A stretch of DNA of 64,000 bases from Thermoplasmata archaeon (GTDB taxonomy: Archaea; Thermoplasmatota; Thermoplasmata; Thermoplasmatales; GCA-001856825). Shown here piece by piece: positions 48,949-60,194 of the stretch; positions within the stretch are counted from its first letter, which is position 1, and each line of letters starts with the position of its first letter. The notes under the pieces were generated by a model that saw only the letters and a program-made list of their open reading frames with translations, made no database searches and was not told the origin of the DNA. Made by a program: the position numbers and the translations under genes. Where the stretch lies: positions 159,444-223,443 of the forward strand of contig JAJYUZ010000002.1 of NCBI GenBank assembly GCA_021792255.1, in the 5' to 3' direction.

Positions 48949-49245
48949 ATGGAAACCAGGTATTGTTCATTCTGTGGATCCAAGATAGAGCACGGAACTG
49001 GAAAAATGTACATAAGAAGAGATGGTTCCATCTTGTATTTTGACGCTTCAAAGTGCGAAAAGAATTTCCTTAAGCTTCATCGGGAACCAAGAAGGGTCCG
49101 ATGGACAGAAGAAGGAAGAGAAGAGAAATCACAGAGAATCAAGTTCTCCAAGGAAACGGTCCAAAAAGCAAAAGCTGCTGGCGTTGACACGGAGAAGAAA
49201 GCAGAAGAGGGCAAGGAAACAGTTGAGCCTCCAAAAGAGAGCTAA
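48949..49245 (+). CDS. rpl24e: 50S ribosomal protein L24e (with long C-terminal extension)
   Basis: CSFCGSKIEHGTGKMYIRRDGSILYFDASKCEKNFLKL. Confidence 0.95.
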   Translation: METRYCSFCGSKIEHGTGKMYIRRDGSILYFDASKCEKNFLKLHREPRRVRWTEEGREEKSQRIKFSKETVQKAKAAGVDTEKKAEEGKETVEPPKES

Positions 49246-49257
49246 GAGGGTGATCTT

Positions 49258-49698
49258 TTGAGAACTCTAGTTTTGATTAAACCCGATGGCGTCATCAGAT
49301 CTAAGATTGGTGAAATAATTTCGAGGTTCGAAAACAAGGGACTCAAAATAGTTGCGTTGAAGATGGTCAAGCTGACGAAGCAGAAAGCGGAACAGCACTA
49401 TGCAGTTCACAAGGGGAAACCGTTCTACGATTCGCTCCTCAACTACATCACATCAGGGCCACTCATAGCTATAATGATTGAGGGGGATAACTGCATTGAA
49501 ATCGTTAGGAAGCTCGTTGGAGCTACTAACGGAGCTAAGGCAGAACCCGGCACGATAAGAGGAGATTTCTCCACAGGAATCGACTTCAATCTGATTCACG
49601 CTAGCGATTCAGAAGATTCAGCAGCCTACGAGATGCCGATATTTTTCGAAGAGAAAGAAATCATGAGCTACGAGAGGGCAGATAAAGCTTGGCTGTGA
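49258..49698 (+). CDS. ndk: Nucleoside diphosphate kinase
   Basis: RTLVLIKPDGVIRSKIGEII, NLIHASDSEDSAAYE; TTG start. Confidence 0.96.
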   Translation: MRTLVLIKPDGVIRSKIGEIISRFENKGLKIVALKMVKLTKQKAEQHYAVHKGKPFYDSLLNYITSGPLIAIMIEGDNCIEIVRKLVGATNGAKAEPGTIRGDFSTGIDFNLIHASDSEDSAAYEMPIFFEEKEIMSYERADKAWL

Positions 49699-49704
49699 TA
49701 TCAT

Positions 49705-51435
49705 ATGTGGGTCAGGCAACCAATCGTAGGGGTCCTTGGCCATGTGGACCATGGCAAGACTTCACTTCTCGATAATATCCGTGGAGGAGTAGTCGCCGCA
49801 AGAGAAGCTGGTGGAATTACCCAGCACATTGGGGCCACCGAGGTTCCTATTCAGGAAATAGTCAGAATCTGCAAGGACATTATTGGAAACAAGGCTTTCA
49901 AAATCCCCGGATTATTATTTATAGATACTCCAGGGCACGAATCGTTTTCGAGTCTCAGAATAAGAGGCGGGTCTATAGCAGATATTGCAGTCCTCGTGAT
50001 AGACGTGAGAGAAGGTATCATGCCACAGACTAGGGAATCTCTTGAAGTTCTGAAGAAGTTCAAGACGCCCTTCGTCGTCGCAGCCAATAAGGTTGACCTT
50101 GTTGAGGGATTCTCCGGGTTAAAGGGCGCCTTTATTCCTTCAACAAGGACAATAGAACAATCACGAATCGAGGAGCTAGACAACAAGCTCTTCCAGCTTT
50201 CTTCCCAGCTTTATAGGGAAGGTTTCAGTGCTGACAGGTACGACAGAATATCGGATTTTGCCAGAAACGTCGCAATCGTTCCCTTGTCCGCTAAAACGGG
50301 ATACGGTGTTCCAGATTTGCTAATGGTGCTTTCGGGACTAGCCCAAACTTTTCTGGAGTCGCAACTCACGAATGAGGACGAAACTGCGGAGGGAACAATC
50401 CTAGAGGTCAGGGAGGAAAAGGGGATGGGAGAGGTTTCGGACGCAATCCTCTACAGTGGAGTCATGAAAAGAGGGGAGACAGTATTCACAGGAACTGTGG
50501 ATGGCATAAAGGCACTTAAGATCAAGGGAATATTCAAGCCTAAACCGCTCGATGAAATCAGGGATCCAAGGGACAGATTTCTTCCAGTTTCGGAAGTTCG
50601 GGCCGCATCAGGAATCAGAATTCTGTTTCAGGGAGAAGGAGGAGTCATACCGGGTAGTCCCTTTAAGGAAGCATCTGGGGATCTTATTTCCCTGAAGAAG
50701 TCAATTGAAGATGCAATAACAGGCTCCTTTAAACCTTCTTCAGAGGGTATCGTTGCTAAAGCTGATACAGTCGGAGGACTCGAGGCACTCGTCTACGAAC
50801 TGGGGAGGATCAATGTGCCAATAAAGAAGGCGGAGGTTGGCCCAGTGTCGAAGAGAGACTTTACTGAGGCTGGAACAAACAAAGTCCCAGAGGATAGAAT
50901 CATAATAGCGTTCAACGTTCCTGTCGAGGTTAAGGAGTACGCTGATGTCAAGGTAATTGAAAACAAAATTATCTACTCAATAAAGGACGACCTGATGAAG
51001 GTAAGAGAGGAGATCAAGCAGAGGGAACTCGAAGAAAAGAGAAGGTCACTGACTTTTCCCTGCAAGCTGCTAATAATGCCAGGCAACGTTTTCAGGATCT
51101 CTAAGCCTGCCATATTTGGAGTCAGGATACTTGGAGGGAAGCTAAGGGTCAAGACTCAGCTGATGAAAGTTGACGGATCCGAGGTCGGACCTGTCAAGAG
51201 TATCAGGACGGGCGAGCAGTCGCTTCAGGACGCAAAGCAGGGTGAAGAAGTCGCGATTGCGATGGACGGAATCACGATAGGCAGACAGCTCAGGGAAGGC
51301 GATATTCTATACTCGGAAATCAACGAGAGGGATTTCAGACTCCTCAAAGAGGAGAATCTGAACGTGGACGAAAGTATGATTATGGAAGAGATCAAGGGTC
51401 TGAGAAGGAAGACCAGTCCATTTTGGGGAAGCTAG
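49705..51435 (+). CDS. infB: Translation initiation factor aIF5B/IF-2
   Basis: [42 protein letters not shown]. Confidence 0.97.
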   Translation: MWVRQPIVGVLGHVDHGKTSLLDNIRGGVVAAREAGGITQHIGATEVPIQEIVRICKDIIGNKAFKIPGLLFIDTPGHESFSSLRIRGGSIADIAVLVIDVREGIMPQTRESLEVLKKFKTPFVVAANKVDLVEGFSGLKGAFIPSTRTIEQSRIEELDNKLFQLSSQLYREGFSADRYDRISDFARNVAIVPLSAKTGYGVPDLLMVLSGLAQTFLESQLTNEDETAEGTILEVREEKGMGEVSDAILYSGVMKRGETVFTGTVDGIKALKIKGIFKPKPLDEIRDPRDRFLPVSEVRAASGIRILFQGEGGVIPGSPFKEASGDLISLKKSIEDAITGSFKPSSEGIVAKADTVGGLEALVYELGRINVPIKKAEVGPVSKRDFTEAGTNKVPEDRIIIAFNVPVEVKEYADVKVIENKIIYSIKDDLMKVREEIKQRELEEKRRSLTFPCKLLIMPGNVFRISKPAIFGVRILGGKLRVKTQLMKVDGSEVGPVKSIRTGEQSLQDAKQGEEVAIAMDGITIGRQLREGDILYSEINERDFRLLKEENLNVDESMIMEEIKGLRRKTSPFWGS

Positions 51436-51482
51436 AAGGCTATCCGAGAGACTTTTTATCCATGAAAGTATACCCATGCCTC

Positions 51483-51656
51483 ATGGAATTCAATTCGCTT
51501 GAGTTCTGTACATCGTGCGGTACAGGCCTGCAGGAAAGAGGCGCAACAATGTTCAAGTGCCCCTCGTGCGGTCAAGAAACAATTAGCAGATGCAATAATT
51601 GCAGGGAACTTTCGGTCCAGTATCAGTGCCCCAAATGCGGATTTAGGGGGCCATAG
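51483..51656 (+). CDS. Small zinc-finger protein (paired zinc ribbons)
   Basis: CTSCGTGLQERGATMFKCPSCGQETISRCNNCRELSVQYQCPKCGF; start likely the internal ATG near 51483 rather than 51423. Confidence 0.85.
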   Translation: MEFNSLEFCTSCGTGLQERGATMFKCPSCGQETISRCNNCRELSVQYQCPKCGFRGP

Positions 51657-51658
51657 AT

Positions 51659-51928
51659 TTGGGGAAAGTCGCGGTTGCTTTCAAGGTAATGCCTTCCGAC
51701 GAAAACAAGGATTTGACCGTGATTGAAAAGGGTCTTAAGGCTGATCTCTCCAAGAATTTTGCACTGGGAAATTGCACAGTCGAAGAGCTCGCCTTTGGTA
51801 TTAAGGTCCTGAAGCTCATCGTCATTATGGGTGACGAGGGTGGACTAGTCGACAGTGTGGAGCAAAGGATACGCTCATTTTCGGACGTCGGGGAAGTAGA
51901 GATAGAGGAAGTTTCCCTTATTTCTTAA
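51659..51928 (+). CDS. ef1b: Elongation factor 1-beta
   Basis: KVAVAFKVMPSDENKDL … VEELAFGIKVLKLIVIMGDEGG. Confidence 0.93.
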   Translation: MGKVAVAFKVMPSDENKDLTVIEKGLKADLSKNFALGNCTVEELAFGIKVLKLIVIMGDEGGLVDSVEQRIRSFSDVGEVEIEEVSLIS

Positions 51929-51985
51929 TTTTAAACCTCGAGTTTTTATATCAGAATTTCTAGGATATATCGATAAAAAAAGAAG

Positions 51986-52942
51986 ATGACATTTGACATT
52001 AAAACGACCAGAAGCGTAGTGGTCAGGGCACTTCTGGGTGATCTGCTCATCGCAGTCTCAAAGTACGTTGCAGCTGTCCTTAGCGGAAGTGCAGCTCTAC
52101 TAGCTGAAGCCATTCACTCCTCATCCGATACCGTAAACCAGTTCCTCCTCCTGCTTGGATACAACCTAAGTACCAAAAAGGACGCATCTAAATTTCCGTT
52201 CGGCAGGGGAAGAGAGCAGTTTTTCTGGTCTTTCGTCGTTTCAATTCTCGTCTTTGGAATATCAGGCGTGCTCACATTCGTTGAGGGAATCATCAAGCTC
52301 ACGACTCCATACAGCATCTCAGATTCCAAAATAGCGTACCTCGTTCTTGCATTCTCGTTTGCGGTAGATGGATACGTTCTCCTCATATCTACCAGGTTCT
52401 TTCTTTCAAAGTACAGAAAACAGGGGTATCATGACGTATTTGCATTTATCACGGACTTCAAGGATCCGGTTTTGCTGACTGCGCTGATCGAGGACACCGC
52501 AGCACTAGCGGGGGTGATCACAGCGTTTTTTGGCATAACTCTCTCACTCATAACGAGAAACAATGTGTACGATGCTTCTTCTTCGATCGTTATAGGACTC
52601 ATAATGATGGGGTCTGGAATATACCTCTCGAAAGAAAGCAAGGATCTGCTGATTGGAGAGGGTATTTCTACGAGGGATCAGAAGAAGATAGAAGCGATAT
52701 TGAACTCGATTCACTCGGTCAACAAGATCCTAGACATAAAGGCAATATATCAGGGTCCTGAGAAAGTTTTACTCGCTATGGACCTCAACTTCAGGGACGG
52801 ACTGAGTACGAGCGATATTGAGAAAGCCATTGATGAGATCGAGCACGCTATTAAATCGTCCATCCCTTACGTAGAAAGGATCTACGTTGAAGCCGAAGAA
52901 AAGATGCCAGATCAGAAACAACCTGAATTTTCAAATTCCTAA
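51986..52942 (+). CDS. Cation diffusion facilitator family transporter
   Basis: SAALLAEAIHSSSDTVNQFLLLLG, KFPFGRGREQFFWSFV. Confidence 0.94.
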   Translation: MTFDIKTTRSVVVRALLGDLLIAVSKYVAAVLSGSAALLAEAIHSSSDTVNQFLLLLGYNLSTKKDASKFPFGRGREQFFWSFVVSILVFGISGVLTFVEGIIKLTTPYSISDSKIAYLVLAFSFAVDGYVLLISTRFFLSKYRKQGYHDVFAFITDFKDPVLLTALIEDTAALAGVITAFFGITLSLITRNNVYDASSSIVIGLIMMGSGIYLSKESKDLLIGEGISTRDQKKIEAILNSIHSVNKILDIKAIYQGPEKVLLAMDLNFRDGLSTSDIEKAIDEIEHAIKSSIPYVERIYVEAEEKMPDQKQPEFSNS

Positions 52943-53776
52943 GTCTCTGAGTTTCTGTATCCTCACTTCTGTTGACGGATGAGTTGAAAACATTTTTTTT
53001 ACTGTCGAGCCTCCGAGAGGATTGACGATGAAGAGACTTGTGGTTGCAGGATTTGCGTTCTGCATCGGCTTCCTGCTGTTCCACATTTCAAGTTTTGTCA
53101 GGGCACTAATTAATCCTTCGGAGGAGTTGTTGATCTTGGCTCCGTGTTCATCTGCGTACAGTTCTCTCTGTCTGGATATAGCCAACTGTAACATCAGAGC
53201 ACCTACCGCAGCTACCAGCAGGATGACCATCACTATTATGTCCTGACCACCTCTCCTTCCACCGAACAGAGCATTGAATCCAAATATCCTTGCTCCTATC
53301 ATCAGTGCTGAAGCGATGGTTGCAGCTACAGTTACCACTAGAATATCGTTATGTTTGATGTGTCCGAGCTCGTGGCCAATAACTCCTCTCAGCTCTTTCT
53401 CGTTCAACACGTTGAGTATAGTCCTGGTGAAGACTATGTACGCATTTTTCTTGTTTCGACCAGTGGCAAAAGCGTTGGGAACAGGTATGTCCGCAATGGC
53501 AATCTTTGGCATGGGAAGTTCAGCATTTTGGGATATGTCTCTCACAATTGCAAATAGTTTGGGTTCTTCATTCTCTTGGATTAGTTTCGCGCGGTAACTC
53601 CACATCACAAGTCTGTAAGAGAAAAAATAGGAAACAAGATTCATCAGTGCTGCAAAGCAAGCAAAAACGATCAACCAACCGAGCACATCTCCTACGAAGT
53701 ACCCTATAATCAATCCCGCAAGTACGAATATGAGGAAGAGAAACATGAATGCTATTACCAATCTAAATCTGCTCAC
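52931..53776 (-). CDS. htpX: HtpX-like M48 zinc metalloprotease
   Basis: GVIGHELGHIKHND, RQRELYADEHGA, FSTHPSTEVRIQKL. Confidence 0.95.
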   Translation of the reverse strand: MSRFRLVIAFMFLFLIFVLAGLIIGYFVGDVLGWLIVFACFAALMNLVSYFFSYRLVMWSYRAKLIQENEEPKLFAIVRDISQNAELPMPKIAIADIPVPNAFATGRNKKNAYIVFTRTILNVLNEKELRGVIGHELGHIKHNDILVVTVAATIASALMIGARIFGFNALFGGRRGGQDIIVMVILLVAAVGALMLQLAISRQRELYADEHGAKINNSSEGLISALTKLEMWNSRKPMQNANPATTSLFIVNPLGGSTVKKMFSTHPSTEVRIQKLRDLGI

Positions 53777-53932
53777 GGAATCCGAAGCGAAAATATGGAT
53801 TTAACCGTTTTCGATATACTTTTTGCTTTAAACATAAAATATATAAAATATAAATTTTCCAGCAAGGAAAAATCATAACAACTGTTTAATAGTAATTGTA
53901 ATTACCAGACATCTTTAGGGGGTTATACCAAG

Positions 53933-56836
53933 ATGCTTAATAAATCTGGAAAAACAGCAGCTCTGTTCGTCATCACTTTAATGGTGATGGGAGGACTCTT
54001 GGGAGCGGCATTCGGCCAAGTACAGGGAGCAGAAAAAGTGTCATTTAGTTTTACGGTGCTGGGGAATGGACAAGCCCCGGCGACTGGAGTTAATGTTGAA
54101 CTCGAGAGCGCGAATGGAGTAGTTTTAGCAAGCACCACGTCGAGCCCCAGTGTAACATTCCAGGCATATCCTGGAAGCTACATAGTTTACATTCCGAGCC
54201 AGTTTGTTTCATCTGGATCAATAGTCTACAATGCGTACCAAGCCAGCGTGAGTGTGAAGGACAATGGAACCGTATATGACGGAAATTCCGTGTTTCAGTA
54301 TGCAAATGTAGGTTATTTGTCAGCGACCTCTTATGTGTACGCCACAGTGAAAGGAATCACTTCTGCTCAGATAACTTCGGTCTACCTCGAATTGCCAAAT
54401 GGTCTTGATATGATGGCAACGAAGGTCAATGCATCTAATCCAAATTCTGGATATGCTGTGACCACCATTTCGGGATCGCAGATCCTGACGGTGGAATACA
54501 CCTCCACATCAAGGGCATTTTATTCGATACAACTGACCAACATATCCTCTAGCAAGAACAACAGCGTTGTCGCTAACATCTCGTCTTCACAGAATGTCCA
54601 GGGCACAGTAGTTTCGACCAAGGGAACATCTGTAAATAGAGTAGAAGTATCTATTTACCAGTCTGGAGTTTTACTCTCTGCAGACGTGTTCTCGAACGGC
54701 TATTACTATCTTTCACTTTCACCCGGAACCTACAATCTTGTGATATCATCGCCGGGTTATCTGCCAACCGTACGCTCTGTCACCACGACTTCTGGGGGAA
54801 CAGCTACTTTTCAAACGATTACACTCACTCCTTCCAATGTCGAGCAACTACAGTCAATTTCTTTCGGTTCTAACTTCCAGAACGTTACAATAAGCGGAGG
54901 AGTCACTTTGACAAACGCAACAGTTCTACCATTTCTCCCATATTCAAACGCAGGATCACTCTACAATCAAATGCACTTGAACAATCTGAGCCCGGGCGAA
55001 CTCTGGGCATTACTAAACGTGACCGTTCCGTACTCTACGGCGAACACGGTATTGTACAACAATTACTCATACAACTCTACTGGAATTCACACAACATTCG
55101 CTGTTGGAACTGGCGGTACATACAAGTTCAATTATACTGCTACTTACTACCAATCAAAGGTGGCGGTTCAGAGTTATAGTACCATCAGGATATATGTCAA
55201 CAAGAATGACAACAATACTACTGCACTTACATACATATCTCAACTCAGCATTCCTGCCTCTTATCAGAGGGCAAACATTGTGAGTTCGAGCCTAGCAACG
55301 GTCTCCGGCTACTCCGGAACAATCAGCATAACTAACAGCAGTTTCAATGGGTTCCTGACCATCAAGATTGCCCCTCAATCAAAGCCAATACTGAAATTAT
55401 CTCAAATCTCTGCGACTTGGAATAATTCTTTTGAATCGACTATATCATCCAACACTTCCTCCAACTTTACCCTTGTAGTTCCGGTAGGTAAACAGGTCAC
55501 TCTGAATGCGAGCAAAGTTCCCTACGATAGCGTCCTGGGTACAGACAACTACGCCGAAATGAACTTCACATGGACGTTCGGAACCTCTACCACAATTTAT
55601 GGGTACAACATCTCGTACACATTCACGAACGGATCTCATCTCGTTTCACTTACGGTGACAAGCTCAAGCGGTGTAAAGAATGAAACAAATCTGACCATTA
55701 TAGGTGATTCGCTTAATCCCCAATTCAACCTGAGGGTAATACAGAACGGTGGACTTAAGATGAATCAGACGACAACTCACTCAGTATCATATGTGCTGTG
55801 GGTAAACCAGACTCAAACCGTTTACTTCAATTCCGTAAAATCTAAGGATTTACTTCCTTCTGGTCAATCGACGGGAATACCAATTTCTGTGACATGGGTC
55901 ATAGCTGGTTCCAGCGAGACGGGAACGAACGTATCTTATTCTTTCGGTATCCCGACATTCAATTCAACGGTTGAACACGCGTACGCCACAGTCGAGAATG
56001 GAGTTGGAAGCACCTTTAATGTCAGCCTGACGATACACGTCAATGATACAACACCTCCAGTTGTCGCACTCCAGATATTCAATGCTTCTTCTGGCAAAGT
56101 TACTAGTTCAACCAAGCAAGATCAGAACGTCACTCTGAATGCATCCAAGAGCTACGCGCCAAATGGCGGGCACATAGTTTCCTATACGTGGTACTTTACC
56201 TATTCAAACGGAACCGTTGCCAAGTCCAACGTGGATTACAAAGTTTACAGCTCATCTTCTAACAATTCCTCTCTGACTATTGCATTCCTTCAATACGGCA
56301 ATTTTGAAATAAAAGTAAAAGCAGTAGATCAGTCAAACAACACGGGAACCGCGTCTCAGAGTCTGAGCGTGATTGCAGTTGGTCCAGAAATAGAGATAAT
56401 GAACATAACGTATCCCAAGAGCTATGTCGAGGGATCTTCCTCGGTCTTGAAGTTCGATCTGAAGAACGTTGGAATTGAGTCTGCTACGAGCTACTACATA
56501 ACCGTAAAGATCGCAGGAAAGACTGTCAAGAACGAGACGTTCACCAATCTCTCCTCGAACCAGTCTACTAATGTATCGGTGACGTTTGCTCCTCCGAGCT
56601 CTGGAAGCTATTCTATGGTCATGAGTGTACATGCACTAAATGAGCCATCATTCTTCAACACTAACACCTCCGTAACAAAAGCGATTTCAGTGGCGCAAGC
56701 CGCATGGAAACTGCCAGCCCTGGTTGGAGGTATAGTGGTTGCAATCGGAGTACTTTCGTTCGTCTACTACGACGTCACGGTCAGAAGAAAGAGGCCCAAG
56801 GAAGTTAAGCAGCCAAAGAAGCAGCTAAAAGTCTAA
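53933..56836 (+). CDS. Large cell-surface protein with carboxypeptidase-regulatory-like, PKD-like and CARDB-like domains
   Basis: Signal peptide, dense N-x-S/T sequons, FTWTFGTST…YTFTNGSHLVSLTV repeats, C-terminal TM and basic tail RRKRPKEVKQPKKQLKV. Confidence 0.8.
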   Translation: MLNKSGKTAALFVITLMVMGGLLGAAFGQVQGAEKVSFSFTVLGNGQAPATGVNVELESANGVVLASTTSSPSVTFQAYPGSYIVYIPSQFVSSGSIVYNAYQASVSVKDNGTVYDGNSVFQYANVGYLSATSYVYATVKGITSAQITSVYLELPNGLDMMATKVNASNPNSGYAVTTISGSQILTVEYTSTSRAFYSIQLTNISSSKNNSVVANISSSQNVQGTVVSTKGTSVNRVEVSIYQSGVLLSADVFSNGYYYLSLSPGTYNLVISSPGYLPTVRSVTTTSGGTATFQTITLTPSNVEQLQSISFGSNFQNVTISGGVTLTNATVLPFLPYSNAGSLYNQMHLNNLSPGELWALLNVTVPYSTANTVLYNNYSYNSTGIHTTFAVGTGGTYKFNYTATYYQSKVAVQSYSTIRIYVNKNDNNTTALTYISQLSIPASYQRANIVSSSLATVSGYSGTISITNSSFNGFLTIKIAPQSKPILKLSQISATWNNSFESTISSNTSSNFTLVVPVGKQVTLNASKVPYDSVLGTDNYAEMNFTWTFGTSTTIYGYNISYTFTNGSHLVSLTVTSSSGVKNETNLTIIGDSLNPQFNLRVIQNGGLKMNQTTTHSVSYVLWVNQTQTVYFNSVKSKDLLPSGQSTGIPISVTWVIAGSSETGTNVSYSFGIPTFNSTVEHAYATVENGVGSTFNVSLTIHVNDTTPPVVALQIFNASSGKVTSSTKQDQNVTLNASKSYAPNGGHIVSYTWYFTYSNGTVAKSNVDYKVYSSSSNNSSLTIAFLQYGNFEIKVKAVDQSNNTGTASQSLSVIAVGPEIEIMNITYPKSYVEGSSSVLKFDLKNVGIESATSYYITVKIAGKTVKNETFTNLSSNQSTNVSVTFAPPSSGSYSMVMSVHALNEPSFFNTNTSVTKAISVAQAAWKLPALVGGIVVAIGVLSFVYYDVTVRRKRPKEVKQPKKQLKV

Positions 56837-56848
56837 CCTTTTTTTACT

Positions 56849-58447
56849 TTATATTTTATCAGATGCTTGGATACCAAGCATCTGAAACAATTCTTCCATT
56901 GTTTTTGCATAGGTCCTGACTATCTCCACTCTCTTTTGGAAATTCTCCCCGCTGTCAATTACTGGACAGTCCCTGTAGAACTGGTTGAACGCTCCAGCTA
57001 GTTCGAATGAGTATCTGGCTATCTTGTCTGGTCTGGAATGGGTCGCGGCTTCTTCTACTATTTCTGGATAAATAGAAATTACCCTGAGCAAGTTGCTTTC
57101 CGGCTCGTTGAACTTCCAGACAATTTCTTCTTGCCTGTCAAGTTTTGAGAGTATGGATTTGGCCCTTGCGTAGGCATACATTACGAAAGGAGCGGCATCT
57201 CCATCAAAATTTAGGGCATCCTTCCAATCGAAAGTGACCGGTTTATCTGGTGAATACCTGATGATATTGTACCTGACGGCTGCGACTCCAACCTTGTTCG
57301 ATATTTCTTCGACCTCTTCCTCGGACAGGTCGGTTCTCCGCTTCAGGATCTCTTCCTTGGCTAGATTCACTGCTTCTTCTATCAGGTCTCTGACATACAC
57401 GACATTACCCTTCCTTGTGCTCATTTTGCCCTCCTTCGTGGTTATGTACGAGTAGAATAACGCTCCAACGTTGTCGACACCAAGGAGGTCCATTGCGAAC
57501 TCCATCTTCTTGAAGTAAGATTTATGGTCCTCTCCGAGAACAGCTATAGAATTGTCGAATTCTGAAGACTTCTTCAAGTGATGAGCAATATCTCTGGTGA
57601 AATAAACCGATGTCCCATTTGATCGAAGCAAGTACATCTTGCCCTGTTTTGATTCCAGATACTTGGCACCGTTATCGTCCTTTAATAGGGGGGTCAATCT
57701 TGCAATAATCTCCCCGACGGATCCGTTTAGAATGAACTCGCTCTCCCATACAAAGAAATCAAATTTGATGGATAGTCTCTCCAGGTCATTCAGTACATCA
57801 CCTAGGAACACTTCCAGTTTATCTTTCGACTCCTTCAAGAATCTTTTATCTCCAGACTCTGCCTTGACCATGAATTCTTCGACTCTTGCCTTGTACTTAT
57901 CAAAATCTTCGTAAACCTTCCGGTACGATTCCGTATAATTTTCCATTCCATAGAGTTCGACTCCTAGCAGGAGAGCTTCAACCTGCGTTCCTATGTCATT
58001 TACATAGTATTCAGTCGTAACGTCATATCCAAATTTCGCAAGGATTCTTGAGAACGTATCTCCAATTATGGAATTTCTGACTCTACCTATGTGCAGCGGT
58101 CCCGTTGGATTTGCACTCGTGTGTTCGACCAGGATCTTATCCTTCTTCTTTTCAAACTGGAATAGCTCGTTATTCCCTCCCTCTTCAAGTACCGTTTTAC
58201 AAAATTCCTGATCATCGTATTTCACATTGACGAATTTTCCAACTGAAGAAAAAGTCACATAACGATCGCTGAGGGAATTGATTTCCTCCACATCCAGACT
58301 GACTTTGCTTTTCTGAAAGTCAAATGAAAGATCACCGAAGTTCTTCTGTGGCCTATAAGTCCGATAATTCTTTTCCATAGATCGACTTGACAAGAATGAA
58401 TCCATCTTCTCTCTTGCAATAGCATCGAACTTCTGGTATGGTTTCAT
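56849..58447 (-). CDS. argS: Arginine--tRNA ligase
   Basis: VEHTSANPTGPLHIGRVRNSIIGD, KEGKMSTRKGNVVYVRDLI. Confidence 0.96.
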   Translation of the reverse strand: MKPYQKFDAIAREKMDSFLSSRSMEKNYRTYRPQKNFGDLSFDFQKSKVSLDVEEINSLSDRYVTFSSVGKFVNVKYDDQEFCKTVLEEGGNNELFQFEKKKDKILVEHTSANPTGPLHIGRVRNSIIGDTFSRILAKFGYDVTTEYYVNDIGTQVEALLLGVELYGMENYTESYRKVYEDFDKYKARVEEFMVKAESGDKRFLKESKDKLEVFLGDVLNDLERLSIKFDFFVWESEFILNGSVGEIIARLTPLLKDDNGAKYLESKQGKMYLLRSNGTSVYFTRDIAHHLKKSSEFDNSIAVLGEDHKSYFKKMEFAMDLLGVDNVGALFYSYITTKEGKMSTRKGNVVYVRDLIEEAVNLAKEEILKRRTDLSEEEVEEISNKVGVAAVRYNIIRYSPDKPVTFDWKDALNFDGDAAPFVMYAYARAKSILSKLDRQEEIVWKFNEPESNLLRVISIYPEIVEEAATHSRPDKIARYSFELAGAFNQFYRDCPVIDSGENFQKRVEIVRTYAKTMEELFQMLGIQASDKI

Positions 58448-58470
58448 TTTAGAGGGATATTTATGGCATA

Positions 58471-59313
58471 TTAAAATGCATTCAGGTTCGTCTGGCTGTC
58501 CTTTCTAACGATCTTAATGCCCATGTACTTCTGAAACTCTGCCGCATTGACGGCAGCTTTAGCCTGAGCGTGATTGTTGAAATATACGAACACATCGTCT
58601 CCCATCGTTCTCACCCTTTCGACCCAAGGGACGAGTTCTTCTTCAGAGTACAGATAGTCATACTTGTTCAGCCTCCCCTTAAGTTCCCCTTTCCCATACC
58701 AAAGGTCATTGTTACGTCCGTGAAACCTGACGTAGGAGAACGATGACGTCGGGTAGTAAAAGAAGGGGAGCCCTGGAGAATCCACACTTACCAGGGCAAC
58801 GTTGTATTTCTTGAGCAAACTAAGGAAACCCGGTAGTATGTTATTTGCGAGAAAATTCTTGTTCCTAATCTCAACCGAGAGCCTGTAGTCGGAATGGATA
58901 GAAATGAACAATTTTTCCAATCTTTCCAGGACTTGTTCGTCTCTCAAAGGATCAAGGAAAGGAGAGAGTTGAAGTAGCGCAGATCCAAGAAAACCAGAAT
59001 TCCGTATCGGAAGGATCACCTTTGTGACGAATTCTTTTGCGGTTTCAATGGACTTGTCCGTAATGCCTTCCTGGTCGTGTGTCACTTCTCTGGGAAACTT
59101 CAGAGAATAGAGAAAGTCCTCCTTCCCCTGAATCTTGGATATCCATGAATTCACTGTCTTATCTCCAGGGAATGAGTAATATGTCGAGTCTATCTCAACA
59201 GAGTTGAAGAATTTGTAATAGTAAAGCAGGTACTTGCTCTCTTCCATTCCTTTGGGGTAGAACGTCTCTTTCCAATCCTCATACTGGAAACCAGAGCATC
59301 CCAGATATAGCAT
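58471..59313 (-). CDS. DUF72 family protein
   Basis: YLGCSGFQYEDWKETFYPKG, YYKFFNSVEIDSTYYSFP, VYFNNHAQAKAAVNA. Confidence 0.94.
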   Translation of the reverse strand: MLYLGCSGFQYEDWKETFYPKGMEESKYLLYYYKFFNSVEIDSTYYSFPGDKTVNSWISKIQGKEDFLYSLKFPREVTHDQEGITDKSIETAKEFVTKVILPIRNSGFLGSALLQLSPFLDPLRDEQVLERLEKLFISIHSDYRLSVEIRNKNFLANNILPGFLSLLKKYNVALVSVDSPGLPFFYYPTSSFSYVRFHGRNNDLWYGKGELKGRLNKYDYLYSEEELVPWVERVRTMGDDVFVYFNNHAQAKAAVNAAEFQKYMGIKIVRKDSQTNLNAF

Positions 59314-59396
59314 TTCATTTTAATATTCAAACTCGAAATTAAATTTTTCTATATAGCCTTAGGAAAACTTTTATTGCAACCTATTATTATTAAAGC

Positions 59397-59627
59397 ATGA
59401 AAAAGGTAGACCTTAGCAAATTGGACTACGATATATCCTTCAAGATCAAGATGGAGGCCTACCTATATGTTGAAGCGGACAAGATGCTGGAGGCTGGAAA
59501 GGGAGATCCGAAGAAGCTTGGAAGGTACATGAGGAAGAGAATAGAAATTATTGAGGAGCTACTGAAAATAGGCAGACCGTTTAAACTCGTGGAAGGAAAG
59601 GAGAGTCTTCTGGAAGTGAGCAAATGA
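59397..59627 (+). CDS. Small conserved hypothetical protein
   Basis: Overlaps (ATGA) the CBS-domain gene; intact ORF. Confidence 0.6.
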   Translation: MKKVDLSKLDYDISFKIKMEAYLYVEADKMLEAGKGDPKKLGRYMRKRIEIIEELLKIGRPFKLVEGKESLLEVSK

Positions 59628-60163
59628 ACTTCATAAGCGTCTCCGAAGTGATGTCCCGGAATCCTATAAGGGTCGAATCATCCGTGACCGCAGAGGAGGG
59701 GGCTAAAATGATGGCAAAAAAGGGGATAAGTTCCCTACTGATTGAGGAAGAAAGAAAAATAATTGGCATAGTGACGGAAAGGGATATAGTAACGAAAATA
59801 GCTGCGAACGGACTATCTGCCGGTGAAATAAAGCTAAAGGAAATAATGAGCTCTCCTCTAGTTCATGTAGAAGGAGACAGTCCTCTTGAAACTGCAGCCG
59901 AACTGATGTGGAAGAGGAAAATTAGAAGACTACCCGTGGTAATTAACAACGAAATTGTAGGCATCCTTACGGAAAATGATATAGTCAGAATATCTCCGGG
60001 TCTGATCGAGATAACAAGGGGGATATTAGATAGCAGGAATCAGGGCGTTGTGAAAGGCATCCACGGAGTGTGCGATTCCTGCAATGAATTTTCGGAGAAT
60101 CTTGTATACAAGGCAGGAAACTATTATTGCGAACGCTGTTACTCTGAAAAGGGCACTATGTAA
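59624..60163 (+). CDS. Tandem CBS-domain protein with C-terminal zinc-ribbon
   Basis: Two CBS repeats (IIGIVTERDIV / IVGILTENDIV), CDSCN…CERC. Confidence 0.9.
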   Translation: MNFISVSEVMSRNPIRVESSVTAEEGAKMMAKKGISSLLIEEERKIIGIVTERDIVTKIAANGLSAGEIKLKEIMSSPLVHVEGDSPLETAAELMWKRKIRRLPVVINNEIVGILTENDIVRISPGLIEITRGILDSRNQGVVKGIHGVCDSCNEFSENLVYKAGNYYCERCYSEKGTM

Positions 60164-60194
60164 AGATATTTTATCAAGATGACATATTGAACAG

